The notes: generated by a model not told the origin, from the letters alone. DNA of 64,000 nt from an uncultured bacterium (GCA_902797965.1 CADBUY010000004.1:124001-188000); one strand, 5' to 3'; positions 26,350 to 35,974 are shown, numbered from the stretch's first letter. Numbers and translations are program-made.

Positions 26350-28275
26350 CTAATTATTTTTTACAGCCTCTTTTTCTGCATATTTTTCAAGCAAAACAGT
26401 AGTGTTTGTATCTACTTCATGTCTTTTAATTAAGTCTGTTGCTATTTTTTGTTTGTCTCCTCTCATGTTTTGAACTATTTTAACAACGATATCATGGGGT
26501 GCAACTTCTGCAATTGTTTTTAATTTTTTTTCGTCTTTTTCAGTTTGAATGTATAATTTAATCCTTTCATCATATTTTGAAGATAATGTTGAATTTTGAA
26601 CACACATTTTAATAAATTTATGTTCTGAATTGTCAAGATTCTTTAATGCTTGTTCTTCGTCAATTATACCTTTTAATAGTGCTGTTGTAATCTCTTCTTC
26701 ACTTTTTTTAATAGCAGGTCTTTCAAATTTTTTTGCCTGTTCTCTAATGTAGATTTGCGTAAAACTTAAAACTTCTTTGTTTAAGTTGTTTATTTTACTT
26801 TTAGGTGAGGTGATAAATTGCTTAATTTGAGCATTTTTATCAGTTTGTTTATCTTTTTTAACATTATTTTTCTTATCGTTAAAAACTTTGTTTAAAGTTT
26901 TTTCAACAATTTCTTTGATATTAGTTTTTACTTTTGCAAAATTTTCTTTTATTTTAGGATTTTTTTCTAATAATTCTTTAATATATTCAGTAGCTCTTTG
27001 TTCTACTTTTGCCATATCAGCATCTGTTAAAAAACCATCATTATCAGAAACCCATTGTTTGATAAAAGTTTCTTTCTCTTCTGAATTCATGTTAATATTA
27101 GCATAAGCAGCTTCACCGATACCCATTGCGGTAGCTTTGCTTATTTCCGGTGAAAATTCTCCTTTAGCTCTTAAAGCAACAAATTGTGTTTCATAATTTT
27201 CTAAGTTTTCTTTTGTTTTATATGTGCCAAAAACTTTGTGGTATTGTTCAAATGCTGCTAAGGCTTTTTCGTCACCAAGGTCTTCACCTCTGCCTTTTAC
27301 TGTGTTTATATATTCTTTAAAGCTTTCAAAAGATTGCATTGTGTTTGCTATTTTTTCTCTAATTTCAATCGGATATGATTCCATAAGCTGTTTAGCTGCT
27401 TCACCTACATCTTTTGATGAAACGATTAAAATAAGTTCCATAGCACTTTCAAATGGAATTTTTTTGCTTAATTCATCAAATATGTGTTTTCTGTATCTTG
27501 CCATTTCTTTCTTTAATTCTTCCATAGCAACGGCTTTTTCTTCTTCTGTCATACCTTCCATTGCTGCTATTTTTTCTTCTTTTCTTGCTTTCATTTTTGT
27601 TTCAAATGATAAACGACGTTTTCTCAGTTCTTCAGGACTTAAATTTTCAATAGAATATTCATTCCCCTTTTTATCGTGAGTAATGAAGTGATACATTAAT
27701 GCTGCGTCTGTTACTACGGCTTCTAACTTGTTTACATCGGGGACGTTTGCTTTATTTACTCTCTCAATTGATTCTATTAAGTAGTTAAGAAGTGTAATTT
27801 GAAGATTTTTGTTCATTTTGCTGAACTCTACAAATGTTTTGCCTGTTAAAGCTGCCATGTTGATTGATAATTGTGCAAAATCTATGCCTGATTCTTTACA
27901 TTTATTTCTAAGAGTAACTCTAACCTTATTCAATTCTTCTTCTGAAACTTCTTTTTGCTCTTTTCTTTGCTCTGTTGTGACAGTTATATTTTCTTTTTCT
28001 TTAACCTGTTTTTTAGTTTTTTTTGTTTCTTGCGGTTTTTTTACAGCTTCTTCTTTTGTTTCATTTTTAGCTTTATTATCTTTTTGAGAAGATTCAAATT
28101 TATCACCAATTGTTTCTTGTTGTCCAAGAATGCTGCTTAAAACGCTTCCAATACTGCATGCTGATGAGGAATATATTTTACGTGAATTTTTATTGCCAAA
28201 TATATTGTCACTTTTTATGCCGACAATATTCCCAATATATGATATAGTTTTCCCTAAAACGTCTTTAATTCCCAT
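26350..28275 (-). CDS. large helical hypothetical protein, family member 1
   Basis: The 641-residue protein has no signal peptide or membrane segment, is very rich in Lys and Glu and is almost wholly helical. Residues 60-115 are a low-complexity Lys/Glu/Gln linker. IGDKFESS and the conserved core TAMGIGEAAYANINMNSEEKETFIKQW (split here around residue 400) match AAIGVGITNNKNMS and EKAELLNTW of the protein at 49154. DNDGFLTDADMAKV resembles one EF-hand loop. It is probably a cytoplasmic or exported structural/scaffold protein; no enzyme motif is seen. GAGG lies eight bases before the ATG, and the recurring ATACTTTATATATATA motif lies 16 bases before the start. Confidence 0.6.
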   Translation of the reverse strand: MGIKDVLGKTISYIGNIVGIKSDNIFGNKNSRKIYSSSACSIGSVLSSILGQQETIGDKFESSQKDNKAKNETKEEAVKKPQETKKTKKQVKEKENITVTTEQRKEQKEVSEEELNKVRVTLRNKCKESGIDFAQLSINMAALTGKTFVEFSKMNKNLQITLLNYLIESIERVNKANVPDVNKLEAVVTDAALMYHFITHDKKGNEYSIENLSPEELRKRRLSFETKMKARKEEKIAAMEGMTEEEKAVAMEELKKEMARYRKHIFDELSKKIPFESAMELILIVSSKDVGEAAKQLMESYPIEIREKIANTMQSFESFKEYINTVKGRGEDLGDEKALAAFEQYHKVFGTYKTKENLENYETQFVALRAKGEFSPEISKATAMGIGEAAYANINMNSEEKETFIKQWVSDNDGFLTDADMAKVEQRATEYIKELLEKNPKIKENFAKVKTNIKEIVEKTLNKVFNDKKNNVKKDKQTDKNAQIKQFITSPKSKINNLNKEVLSFTQIYIREQAKKFERPAIKKSEEEITTALLKGIIDEEQALKNLDNSEHKFIKMCVQNSTLSSKYDERIKLYIQTEKDEKKLKTIAEVAPHDIVVKIVQNMRGDKQKIATDLIKRHEVDTNTTVLLEKYAEKEAVKNN

Positions 28276-28290
28276 GATATTCCTCGTGTG

Positions 28291-28306
28291 TATATATATA
28301 AAGTAT
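28291..28306 (-). promoter_or_regulatory. recurrent promoter-like motif (ATACTTTATATATATA)
   Basis: Minus-strand ATACTTTATATATATA directly upstream of the 641-residue protein gene, with CAAGTTTT beginning 20 bases before its ACTTT. Confidence 0.5.
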
Positions 28307-28434
28307 TTGGGGCATTAAAACTTGACCTTTTGTAACAATTTGTAAATGCTAAATTTATTAGTATAAACAGAATTTGGTGTATAATGTGAACAGAAAGAGA
28401 TTGCTTTTCGTTATATATTTGAAGGGAAAAATTT

Positions 28435-30036
28435 TTGAAGAAAGATTTATGCAAAAGGTTTTTAGTATGTTTTGTAGTTAGCGCTTGTCTAATTGCTAAT
28501 GTACATGCAGCTGATAATAATGTATCAGTACAGTCGCAGAAAAAAACTTTTATCAGCAAATTAAAAGGTATTAAGTTTAAAAGTAATAAACCTAAAAAAG
28601 CAAAAATTACCGAAATTGAGTTACCTCCAGTTCAGGGCAAACCCAAAATCCCATTTAATCAAATAACTGTTATGACGATTGATGATTGCGTAAAATATGC
28701 TTTAGAGCACAATCCTTATCTAAAAATTTCAGAAGAAAGAGTTGAGGCTGCAAGAGCAGGAATAGGTCAGGCACGCTCGAATTATGCTCCTAAATTTAGT
28801 GTCGGATATAATTTGTACCATAAAAGCAATAGGGCAACATTTGTAGATAGTTCTACAGATAATTCTATGGGTTTAACAATGAGAGTCTCTGATACAATTT
28901 GGGATTTCGGAAAGACTACAGCTAAAATTAAGATGGCAAAGTATGATACTCAGGCTGCTGAATATGATCATACTTATGAAACACTTGAGATAATTTATCT
29001 TGTCAGAACTAATTATTATAAAGTACTTTCTGCTTTAGCGGATTTGGATATTTATGAGCAAAATGTCAGAATTCAAACTCTAAACCAAGACAGAACGAAA
29101 GCTATGTTTGATGAAGGTTTAAAATCAAAGATTGATGTTGTAAACGCTGAAGTTAACTTAGCAGATGCCAAAATTCAGCTTGTAGAAGGGCAAAATAAAC
29201 TTCTTAACGCTATTATTGCATTAGAAGATTCAATGTTTTATCAGGAAGATAAACCGTTTGTTGTAACAAATACTGAAAATTTTGGGTTCTTAAAAGCTGA
29301 TTATAAAAAGAAAATGGATTCAGTTAATGATTCAAAACCTCCTGCTCCGGTAATTAAAAAGAATGCTGACGGATTAGTACTGCTATCATCAGGAATAGAA
29401 CATAATGATATTATTCAGGACTATAAGTTAAATCCTTTAAAACTTACTAAGCAGGAAGCTGTTGATAAGGCATTAGAAAACAGACCTGATTTCCTGTCTG
29501 ATAAAATGCTTGTAAAAGTTCAGGAAGAATCGCTAAAATCAATAAAAAGGCAATATGCTCCGTCTATAACAGCCGATTTATCGTGGAGTTATACAAAGAA
29601 TGAGCATAATTATTCAAGTCCTTTACAAGTTGGTGCGGGTATTGACTTTGGTTCAGTTAATCCTTATGGTATTCACTATCAGATTAAAGAGGGTGAAAAC
29701 ATGCTTAATATAGCAAAGCATAATGTTAATGTTGCTAAATCAAGTATTTATTGGGAAGTTCAGGATAATTATATAAACATGCGTCACATGGAAAGAGAAA
29801 TTCCTTTAAGAAATACAAAAGTAAAAGCTACTCTTGAAAACTTCGAACTTGCTGATGGTAGATATAGTGTCGGCTTAAATAATTATGTTGAGCTTCAGGA
29901 TGCACTAAAAAACTATAATCAAGCGCAGCTAAATTTTGTTGAAAGTGTTCTTAAATACAATATTGCCAGAGAAGAATTATTAAAATCAATGGGGCAAGGT
30001 TTAGACAGCAGCGGTAAGTTGTCTGCAGAATTATAG
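28435..30036 (+). CDS. TolC-family outer-membrane efflux protein
   Basis: The 533-residue protein starts with TTG (28435) after AAGGG, and has a signal peptide ending near VHAADNN (about residue 26). Two outer-membrane-efflux repeats are visible: the first starts TIDDCVKYALEHNPYL, with RVEAARAGIGQARSNYAPKF, and the second starts LTKQEAVDKALENRPDFL and RQYAPSITADLSW. It should form a trimeric outer-membrane channel that works with the MacA-like adaptor and MacB-like pump encoded next. A Lys-rich stretch near residues 38-65 precedes the first repeat and is unusual. The gene is followed by macA after eight bases. Confidence 0.9.
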   Translation: MKKDLCKRFLVCFVVSACLIANVHAADNNVSVQSQKKTFISKLKGIKFKSNKPKKAKITEIELPPVQGKPKIPFNQITVMTIDDCVKYALEHNPYLKISEERVEAARAGIGQARSNYAPKFSVGYNLYHKSNRATFVDSSTDNSMGLTMRVSDTIWDFGKTTAKIKMAKYDTQAAEYDHTYETLEIIYLVRTNYYKVLSALADLDIYEQNVRIQTLNQDRTKAMFDEGLKSKIDVVNAEVNLADAKIQLVEGQNKLLNAIIALEDSMFYQEDKPFVVTNTENFGFLKADYKKKMDSVNDSKPPAPVIKKNADGLVLLSSGIEHNDIIQDYKLNPLKLTKQEAVDKALENRPDFLSDKMLVKVQEESLKSIKRQYAPSITADLSWSYTKNEHNYSSPLQVGAGIDFGSVNPYGIHYQIKEGENMLNIAKHNVNVAKSSIYWEVQDNYINMRHMEREIPLRNTKVKATLENFELADGRYSVGLNNYVELQDALKNYNQAQLNFVESVLKYNIAREELLKSMGQGLDSSGKLSAEL

Positions 30037-30044
30037 AGGTAAAA

Positions 30045-31199
30045 ATGAAAAAAAGATACTTTGTTTTGACAGGTATAATAATTGTTATAGCTATTGCAGT
30101 TTCTTTAGGTTTAAAGAATAAATCTGCCAAATATGTTCTGAAAGAAATCTCAAAAGGTACGATTACAGAGTACGTTGAGGCATCAGGTACTATTAAGCCT
30201 ATTAATACTATTGCAGTCGGTACTCAAGTTTCAGGTACGGTAGCTGCTATTTATGTTGACTATAATTCACAGGTAAAAAAAGGACAACTGCTTGCTGAAC
30301 TTGATCCGAGTTTGTTCCAGTCTAATGTTGATCAGTCAACAGCAAGATTAAATAATGCTCAAGCTGCATATTCTAAAGCTATGGCGAACCTTGAATATAA
30401 AAAGAATAATTATAAACGATACGAACATTTATATGCTAAAAACTATGTATCCAGAGATGAAGTTGAGCTTGCTCGTTCAAATTATTTAACAGCACAAGCA
30501 GATGTAAATGCTGCAAAAGCAGAAATGAATGCTCAACAGGCAACATTGAAAAATAATCTTACAAATTTAGGGTATTCAAAAATAACTTCACCGGTTGACG
30601 GAACAGTTATATCAAGGGCAGTTGATGTCGGACAAACAGTTGCAGCCAGCTTTAATACTCCAACTCTGTTTGAAGTAGCAGAAGATTTAACAAAAATGCA
30701 AATAGAAACTTCTGTTTCTGAAGCAGATATAGGAAAAATTAAAGTAGGGCAGGAAGCTGAGTATACTCTTGACGGATATCCGAATAAAACTTTTAAAGGA
30801 AATGTTACTCAGGTTCGTTTAGCGTCAACTACTACAAATAATGTTGTAACTTATACTGTTATTGTGTCTGTTGATAACTCTGACGGCTTTGCTATTCCGG
30901 GGATGAGTGCAAATGTTTCTATTATTACAGGACAGGTTAAGGATGTACTTGTTATTGATAATAAAGCTCTTAAGTTCTCCCCGGCAGAGAATACTAAAAA
31001 ATATGAAACTCAAGGAGTGTGGGTTCTTAAAAATGGTGAGCCTGTAAGATATGATGTTGAAGTCGGTTTATCTGACGATAGTAAAACGCAAATAATAACT
31101 GATAAAATTCAGGAAAAGGATAAGATAATTATAAGTACGACAGCTGCTAAATCAAAGAAAAAATCAAGTGGCGGAACAATGCGCAGACCACCATTGTAA
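30045..31199 (+). CDS. macA: periplasmic adaptor of a MacA-type efflux pump (HlyD/RND family)
   Basis: The 384-residue membrane-fusion protein has an N-terminal membrane anchor (residues 7-23), a biotinyl-lipoyl half-motif (TIAVGTQVSGTVAAIYVDYNSQVKKGQLLAELD), a long alpha hairpin (about 100-165) and the second lipoyl half (SPVDGTVISRAVDVGQTVAAS). MacA-like adaptors connect the inner-membrane MacB ATPase/permease with a TolC channel. It lies eight bases after the TolC gene. The C-terminus ends in a short basic tail. Confidence 0.9.
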   Translation: MKKRYFVLTGIIIVIAIAVSLGLKNKSAKYVLKEISKGTITEYVEASGTIKPINTIAVGTQVSGTVAAIYVDYNSQVKKGQLLAELDPSLFQSNVDQSTARLNNAQAAYSKAMANLEYKKNNYKRYEHLYAKNYVSRDEVELARSNYLTAQADVNAAKAEMNAQQATLKNNLTNLGYSKITSPVDGTVISRAVDVGQTVAASFNTPTLFEVAEDLTKMQIETSVSEADIGKIKVGQEAEYTLDGYPNKTFKGNVTQVRLASTTTNNVVTYTVIVSVDNSDGFAIPGMSANVSIITGQVKDVLVIDNKALKFSPAENTKKYETQGVWVLKNGEPVRYDVEVGLSDDSKTQIITDKIQEKDKIIISTTAAKSKKKSSGGTMRRPPL

Positions 31200-31235
31200 T
31201 AGTGAAAAGTTAAAAATAGAAAGTGGAAAGTCTTT

Positions 31236-31307
31236 ATGATAATACAAAGAGTAAGCAACACACCTAATAATACAAATTTTGGTACGAGATTTGAATTATC
31301 TTATTAA
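31236..31307 (+). CDS. tiny ORF or gene remnant with NTNFGTRF motif
   Basis: A 23-codon ORF encodes MIIQRVSNTPNNTNFGTRF and ends in ELSY. It resembles the N-terminal tails of several other proteins in this window (an N-x-F-(K/G) motif in the first 15-40 residues). GGAAAG lies seven bases before the ATG. It may be the remaining head of a degraded gene rather than a functional peptide. Confidence 0.3.
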   Translation: MIIQRVSNTPNNTNFGTRFELSY

Positions 31308-31321
31308 ACATTAAAGTAAAA

Positions 31322-31350
31322 GTAGGTTGGGCATACTTGCCCAACAATAA
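31322..31350. repeat. TAGGTTGGG hairpin repeat
   Basis: GTAGGTTGGGCA and TGCCCAAC form a hairpin. The same type occurs at 32196, 32233, 32573, 60184 and 61957 with changed but still paired stems. Confidence 0.6.
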
Positions 31351-31459
31351 AAAGTGAACAAATGACAAAATTAATATGCGATAAAAACATATTAAAGCTT
31401 ATACTCCCTCGCCCCTTGAGGGAGAGGGGTAGGGTGTGGGGTAGATAAAAGGTAAACAA
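31351..31459 (+). repeat. partial duplication of the ABC gene start around a REP-like insert
   Basis: AACAAATGACAAAATTAAT at 31358 recurs at 31455, and ATGCGATAAAAACATA occurs in both copies with 11 bases missing between them in the first. Between the two copies sits a CCCTCGCCCCTTGAGGGAGA-type hairpin repeat (31411-31443). The first copy holds only a 28-codon dead-end ORF. It looks like insertion of a repeat with duplication of flanking gene DNA. Confidence 0.65.
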
Positions 31460-32179
31460 ATGACAAAATTAATAGATGTTAGACATGCGATAAAAACATA
31501 CCAGATGGGTGATGAAACATTCTATGCAATGAATGATATATCATTTTCGATAGAAAAAGGTGAGTTTGTGGCTATTATGGGTACTTCAGGCTCCGGTAAG
31601 TCTACCTGTATGAACATGTTAGGGACATTAGATAAACCTACCAGTGGTGAATATTATCTTGATGGAGTTGATGTGTTTTCACTAAATTCCGATCAGTTAT
31701 CAGATATAAGGAACAATAAGATAGGTTTTGTATTTCAAGGTTTTAATCTTATATCAAGAACTTCGGCTATCGATAATGTTTGTATGCCTATGATCTATAA
31801 AGGTATTCCACAAGAAGAAAGGCTTAAAAGGGCAAGAGAGGCGCTAAAGATTGTAGGTTTAGAAAATAAAGAAAACAATATGCCATCTCAAATGTCAGGC
31901 GGTCAGCAGCAGAGAGTTGCAATAGCAAGAGCTATTGTTAATGATGCACCGCTAATTTTAGCAGATGAACCGACAGGAAACTTGGACACAAAAACGAGTA
32001 TTGATGTTATGGAGTTTTTTGTAAACCTTAATGAAAAACTAGGAAAAACAGTTGTTCTTGTAACTCACGAACCTGATATTGCTCAATATACAAAAAGAAT
32101 AATTAAATTTAAAGACGGACAAATTGTTTCGGATTTGTTAAAAGATGAATGGATGAAGCAGAGAAACCGCGAAACATAG
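31460..32179 (+). CDS. ABC transporter ATP-binding protein, MacB/LolD type
   Basis: The 239-residue ATPase has Walker A GTSGSGKST, the Q-loop region FVFQGFNLISRTSA, signature MSGGQQQRVAIARA and Walker B LILADEPTGNLD, followed by the H-loop VLVTHEP. The FVAIMGTSGSGKST and EPTGNLD spellings place it in the MacB/LolD/FtsE subfamily that works with FtsX-like permeases. It completes a TolC-MacA-MacB type export system. The permease is a separate gene 634 bases downstream with its own promoter. Confidence 0.93.
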   Translation: MTKLIDVRHAIKTYQMGDETFYAMNDISFSIEKGEFVAIMGTSGSGKSTCMNMLGTLDKPTSGEYYLDGVDVFSLNSDQLSDIRNNKIGFVFQGFNLISRTSAIDNVCMPMIYKGIPQEERLKRAREALKIVGLENKENNMPSQMSGGQQQRVAIARAIVNDAPLILADEPTGNLDTKTSIDVMEFFVNLNEKLGKTVVLVTHEPDIAQYTKRIIKFKDGQIVSDLLKDEWMKQRNRET

Positions 32180-32643
32180 CGGGGGTGAATATGATTGTTG
32201 GGTTTCACCCAACCTACTATCTTACTCTCAAGCAGTAGGGTGCGGTGTACCGCACCTCAAATATAATACAGATAAGGTTATTGTTGGGGTAGAAAAGGCA
32301 ACTTACCTGTTATCCCTCTCAAGCGGGAGAGGGTAGAAAATCAACTTGAGGCGCAAATTTTTGTTTGCGCTGAAAGTTAGATTTTCGGGTGAGGGTCGAT
32401 TATATTAAAAATAACAAAGTCATTAATAAGTATTATGAATAAGTCAATTGACTCATTTATGCATTAGTTTAACCCTCACCCGCATCCGTAAACTTCGCTA
32501 AGCGCTCAGTAACGGCTGCGGCCTCTCCCGCCGGAGAGGCATGAATTTAAAAGCCTCTTATTCACTCAGTTAGGTCGGCTTTACAAAGCCGACAATTATA
32601 CCAAAATGTTGTAGAGTGCTGTAATGATATAAATTTTAGAAAT
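32180..32643. repeat. cluster of intergenic hairpin repeats
   Basis: This gap holds several palindromic units and no gene: GTTGGGTTTCACCCAAC (32198), GTGCGGTGTACCGCAC (32237), CCTCTCAAGCGGGAGAGG-type units (32313), an inverted partner with CTCTCCCGCCGGAGAGG (32522), and GTCGGCTTTACAAAGCCGAC (32576). The flanking CTCACCC and GGGTGAGG words are in opposite orientation, as in REP/BIME clusters. Confidence 0.65.
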
Positions 32644-32688
<45 letters not shown>

Positions 32689-32776
32689 GTTTGCGCCGAT
32701 TGTAACAATATTTTGATTTGCTTAACAATATTAAGTAATATTATGTTTATTGTTTGAATAAATTAATTATTTTATC

Positions 32777-32805
32777 TTGTAAAAGAATGTCAGATTCATT
32801 ATAAT
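32777..32805 (+). promoter_or_regulatory. promoter of the MacB-type permease gene
   Basis: TTGTAA (32777) and TATAAT (32800) are spaced by 17 bases. The predicted start is at about 32812, so the ATG at 32814 would be leaderless or nearly so. Confidence 0.55.
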
Positions 32806-32813
32806 AGTATTTA

Positions 32814-34040
32814 ATGATAGACTTTAATTCAACATTAAAAATAGCACTAAATTCACTTAAAGTTAATAAAATGCGTTCAGCTCTTACTTCTTTAGGTATT
32901 ATTATTGGTGTCGGAGCTGTAATTATAATGCTTGCGCTTGGTTCGGGTGCAAATAAACAGGTACAGGCTAATATTGAATCTATGGGTTCAAATGTTTTAA
33001 CAATACGTTCTGCATCTGCAAAATCAGGCGGTGTTTCCATGGGGATGGGGTCTAAACCAACGCTGAGTGTTAAAGATGCTGAAGCTATACAAAAAAATGC
33101 TCGTGGAATTGAAGCTGTTGCACCGATTATGAGCTCTTCAAAGCAGGCAATGTATGGAAACCAAAATTGGCAGACATCTGTTTATGGTATTACAACTCCG
33201 TATCTGTATGTAAAAAGTTATGAAATAAAAGAGGGCAGAGCCTTTACTCGTGACGATGATAATAATGCCGCAAAAGTTGCAATTATTGGTTCAACGGTCG
33301 AATCTGAACTCTTCGGTGATATAAATTCAATAGGTAAAACAATAAGAATAGGTAATATTCCTTTTAAGGTTATTGGTACACTTGTATCAAAAGGTGCTAT
33401 GGGTCCAATGGATCAGGATGATATAATATTTATTCCTTTAACAACTGCTCAAAGAAAAGTTTTTGGAACTGATTTCCCCGGTTCTGTAAGTCAGATTTTA
33501 GCAAAAGCAGCATCTGTAGAAGAAAGTTCAATTGCTGAAAAAGATATTGAAGAAATTTTGCGTGCAAGACACAATCTTGGAAGAACACAGGAAAATGATT
33601 TTGAGATTAGAAATAGTGCCGAATTTCAGGAAAAAATGAAATCAACCATTCAAACATTATCTTTGTTTCTTGCTTTTGTAGCTTCTATTTCTTTAATTGT
33701 CGGCGGTATTGGTGTAATGAATATTATGTTAGTATCAGTAACTGAAAGAACAAAAGAAATTGGTATAAGAATGGCAATTGGTGCGCGAGCAAGTGATATA
33801 AGACTTCAATTCTTGATAGAGGCCCTTGTATTAGCCTTAATAGGCGGTATAATCGGAATTATATCAGGTATTATAATTTCTTTGTTAATAGGTGTATTAA
33901 CAAGCCAGCCTATAGTGTTTACTTTAATGCCTATAGTTCTGTCATTCACAGTATCAGCTCTTGTTGGAGTCGGATTCGGATACTACCCTGCATATAAAGC
34001 ATCTTTATTAAATCCTATTGATGCTCTCAGATATGAGTAA
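32814..34040 (+). CDS. macB: MacB-type FtsX-like ABC permease
   Basis: The 408-residue permease has an N-terminal transmembrane helix (about 24-46, SALTSLGIIIGVGAVIIML), a large periplasmic MacB core domain (about 50-275, with VKDAEAI, RAFT and DQDDIIFIPLTTAQ), and three C-terminal helices with VTERTKEIGIRMAIGARASDI before the last pair. It is the half of MacB without the ATPase, which is encoded separately upstream. With the TolC and MacA genes it should export a substrate such as a peptide, lipid or macrolide. No ribosome site is present. Confidence 0.92.
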   Translation: MIDFNSTLKIALNSLKVNKMRSALTSLGIIIGVGAVIIMLALGSGANKQVQANIESMGSNVLTIRSASAKSGGVSMGMGSKPTLSVKDAEAIQKNARGIEAVAPIMSSSKQAMYGNQNWQTSVYGITTPYLYVKSYEIKEGRAFTRDDDNNAAKVAIIGSTVESELFGDINSIGKTIRIGNIPFKVIGTLVSKGAMGPMDQDDIIFIPLTTAQRKVFGTDFPGSVSQILAKAASVEESSIAEKDIEEILRARHNLGRTQENDFEIRNSAEFQEKMKSTIQTLSLFLAFVASISLIVGGIGVMNIMLVSVTERTKEIGIRMAIGARASDIRLQFLIEALVLALIGGIIGIISGIIISLLIGVLTSQPIVFTLMPIVLSFTVSALVGVGFGYYPAYKASLLNPIDALRYE

Positions 34041-34044
34041 TTTC

Positions 34045-34713
34045 TTACTTTACAATAGTTTTATTTGCATTGACGGCTCTGTTGTAGTTCTTTAAAAACT
34101 GTGCTCTGCCGGACTCGCTTGTGTATTGAAAAATTATTTCTCCACCTCTTAAAGCATAACGTAAAGGTGATTCGTCCAAGTTTTTAGGCTCTACAAATGC
34201 AAATGATATTCCATATTGCCCCGGACCGGATATTCTTGCTAATAATTTTCCATCAGAGTTAACAACTTCTGAATATCCGTTTTTTTGTTTTACCTTTTGG
34301 TTATCAAAACCAAGTGCTTTAAGTGAGTTTTCTATAGGATTGTCTTTTCTTTTTTTGCTAAATGGTAGTTTAAACTCTTTTAATTTAAAGAAATTGATTA
34401 ATTCGTCTTTTGTTGTAAGTACTTTTTCATTAGTTGATGCTAAAATATTTTTATTATCATCATGTTTTTCTCTGTCAAATCCGGATTTTGTACTTAAATC
34501 CGTATAAAATTCAAATTTTGTTCTATGGTGAGTTAATTCTTCTGCAACATCTTTATCACATCCTTTTCTTGTTATGCATAACATATCACCTTTTGAACCA
34601 AAATTATAATATATCTGGTTATGCTTTCCTAATTTAGGAATCATATTCTTCACTACTGACTTAGTTGGTTGTTTTAGGATAATTGCTCCTTTAAAATTAA
34701 TGTTATTTTCCAT
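34045..34713 (-). CDS. hypothetical protein with N-terminal NINFKG motif
   Basis: The start at 34713 (222 residues) begins MENNINFKGAIILKQPTKS. AAAGG lies ten bases before it, and an upstream GTG would put the ribosome site inside the coding region. The rest is soluble, mixed alpha/beta and Lys-rich, with ISGPGQYGISFAFVEPKN and LDESPLRYALRGGE near the C-terminus. No known domain is recognised and there is no signal peptide. The N-(x)-N-F-K-G head occurs in several otherwise unrelated proteins here. It converges on the MacB permease gene with four bases between them. Confidence 0.6.
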   Translation of the reverse strand: MENNINFKGAIILKQPTKSVVKNMIPKLGKHNQIYYNFGSKGDMLCITRKGCDKDVAEELTHHRTKFEFYTDLSTKSGFDREKHDDNKNILASTNEKVLTTKDELINFFKLKEFKLPFSKKRKDNPIENSLKALGFDNQKVKQKNGYSEVVNSDGKLLARISGPGQYGISFAFVEPKNLDESPLRYALRGGEIIFQYTSESGRAQFLKNYNRAVNANKTIVK

Positions 34714-34787
34714 GTTGGTTAATCCTTTCACATTTATAAAAACGTGTAAAAAATAAATTTGCTATTCTATGGAATTATAATATATAA

Positions 34788-34820
34788 AAAAAACTCCCTT
34801 TGCAAGTAAGGGAGTTTTTG
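34788..34820 (-). terminator. terminator of the SLH-protein gene
   Basis: AAAAACTCCCTT and AAGGGAGTTTTT form a hairpin just past the stop at 34838. On the minus strand a T run follows. Confidence 0.8.
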
Positions 34821-34837
34821 AAATTATACTATTTCCA

Positions 34838-35974
34838 TTATTCGTAAATATAACCGTTAGTTAGGTCTATTCTTAATGGTCCGAGAAGTCTGATGTTAAC
34901 AATTTCGTTTGGCTTAGTAAGAACTTTTTTGTTCTTGAACAATCTGCTCCAGAAACCGTTAACTTCAGGATCAAGAGTTGCAACACCATATAACATAACA
35001 GCTTGGTCATTTGGAGTTACAAGAAGTTCATTTTTGATTATGATTTCACCGTTTTGTTTGAAAGTTTTGCCTCTTTGAACATATTTGATTTGACCTTTAA
35101 GATCGCTGCCTTCCTGAACAAGAAGGTAGCCTTCTTTTGTAACAATGTTCTTAGGCATTTTTGCTGTATAAATATCAGCAGCATTTGAGAATTCTGAACC
35201 AATAACTGTTTCTAATTGAATAGGAACGATTGCGCCTGCAGGAATTACACCAATTGAACCTTGAACTCTTACGTTATCAAGAACATAACCTTCAGCAGTT
35301 CTCTTTTGCATATTATCAGCTAATTTAGCATTTGGATTAAGTTTAGCTTCCTGCATCATTTTGTATAATAATGCTGCAACTTCAGCTCTGTTCATTGGTC
35401 TGTTAGGTTCCATTTTGCCTTCGTGACCAGGTGTAATGACATCAAGATCAAGTAATTGAGATTTAGCAGCTGCCATTAAGAACCAAGCCGGCAATTGTGT
35501 ATAGTCTTCGTAGCTCTTTGAGATAATGCTTTGAGCTTTTTGTTCACTAATTTGTGATGTAGTAAGAGCATTAACCGCAATAGTAATTGCTTCAGCTCTT
35601 GTTACAGGGTCGTAAGGTCTGAACTCTGTTCCTCTTCCGTTTGGAATAAGGTCAAAGTAAACAGCTTTTTGTATTATATTATATCCCCAGAAATCAGGCT
35701 GAATATCTGAATAGTCGATAGGTTGAGAAACTGTTGTATTTTCCTGACCCAAAGATTTGATTACCATAGAAGCAAATTCTGCTCTTGATACAGGGATATC
35801 AGGTTTATAAGTTCCGTCAGGATAACCTACCAAAACTCCGATTTCTGTTAAAAACTTGATTGATTGATAGCACCAGTGGCTTTCATCCATATCGGTATAA
35901 AAAGCATTTGCAGGAGCGTTAAATACACACAACAAGCAAAAGACAATTAATCCTTGCAATAATTTTCTGAACAT
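34838..35974 (-). CDS. S-layer homology (SLH) domain protein
   Basis: The 378-residue protein has a signal peptide (cleavage near ANAF, residue 25), then three SLH units: about 28-90 (DESHWCYQSIKFLTEIGVLVGYPDGTYKP followed by SRAEFASMV, split here), 95-155 (FWGYNIIQKAVYFDLIP, VTRAEAITIA) and 160-215 (WFLMAAAKSQLLDL, MNRAEVAALLYKM). The C-terminal 160 residues are beta-rich, with no recognised domain. SLH units bind wall-linked polymers, and in cyanobacteria-like diderms they tether outer-membrane proteins to peptidoglycan. This one lacks a long porin barrel, so it may be a periplasmic linker. AGGAGGA precedes the ATG. Confidence 0.9.
   Translation of the reverse strand: MFRKLLQGLIVFCLLCVFNAPANAFYTDMDESHWCYQSIKFLTEIGVLVGYPDGTYKPDIPVSRAEFASMVIKSLGQENTTVSQPIDYSDIQPDFWGYNIIQKAVYFDLIPNGRGTEFRPYDPVTRAEAITIAVNALTTSQISEQKAQSIISKSYEDYTQLPAWFLMAAAKSQLLDLDVITPGHEGKMEPNRPMNRAEVAALLYKMMQEAKLNPNAKLADNMQKRTAEGYVLDNVRVQGSIGVIPAGAIVPIQLETVIGSEFSNAADIYTAKMPKNIVTKEGYLLVQEGSDLKGQIKYVQRGKTFKQNGEIIIKNELLVTPNDQAVMLYGVATLDPEVNGFWSRLFKNKKVLTKPNEIVNIRLLGPLRIDLTNGYIYE

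Noticed and set aside
31361..31447. 28-codon ORF at the first copy of the ABC gene start
   Set aside because: It is the truncated duplicate of the ATPase start running into a repeat, not an independent gene.
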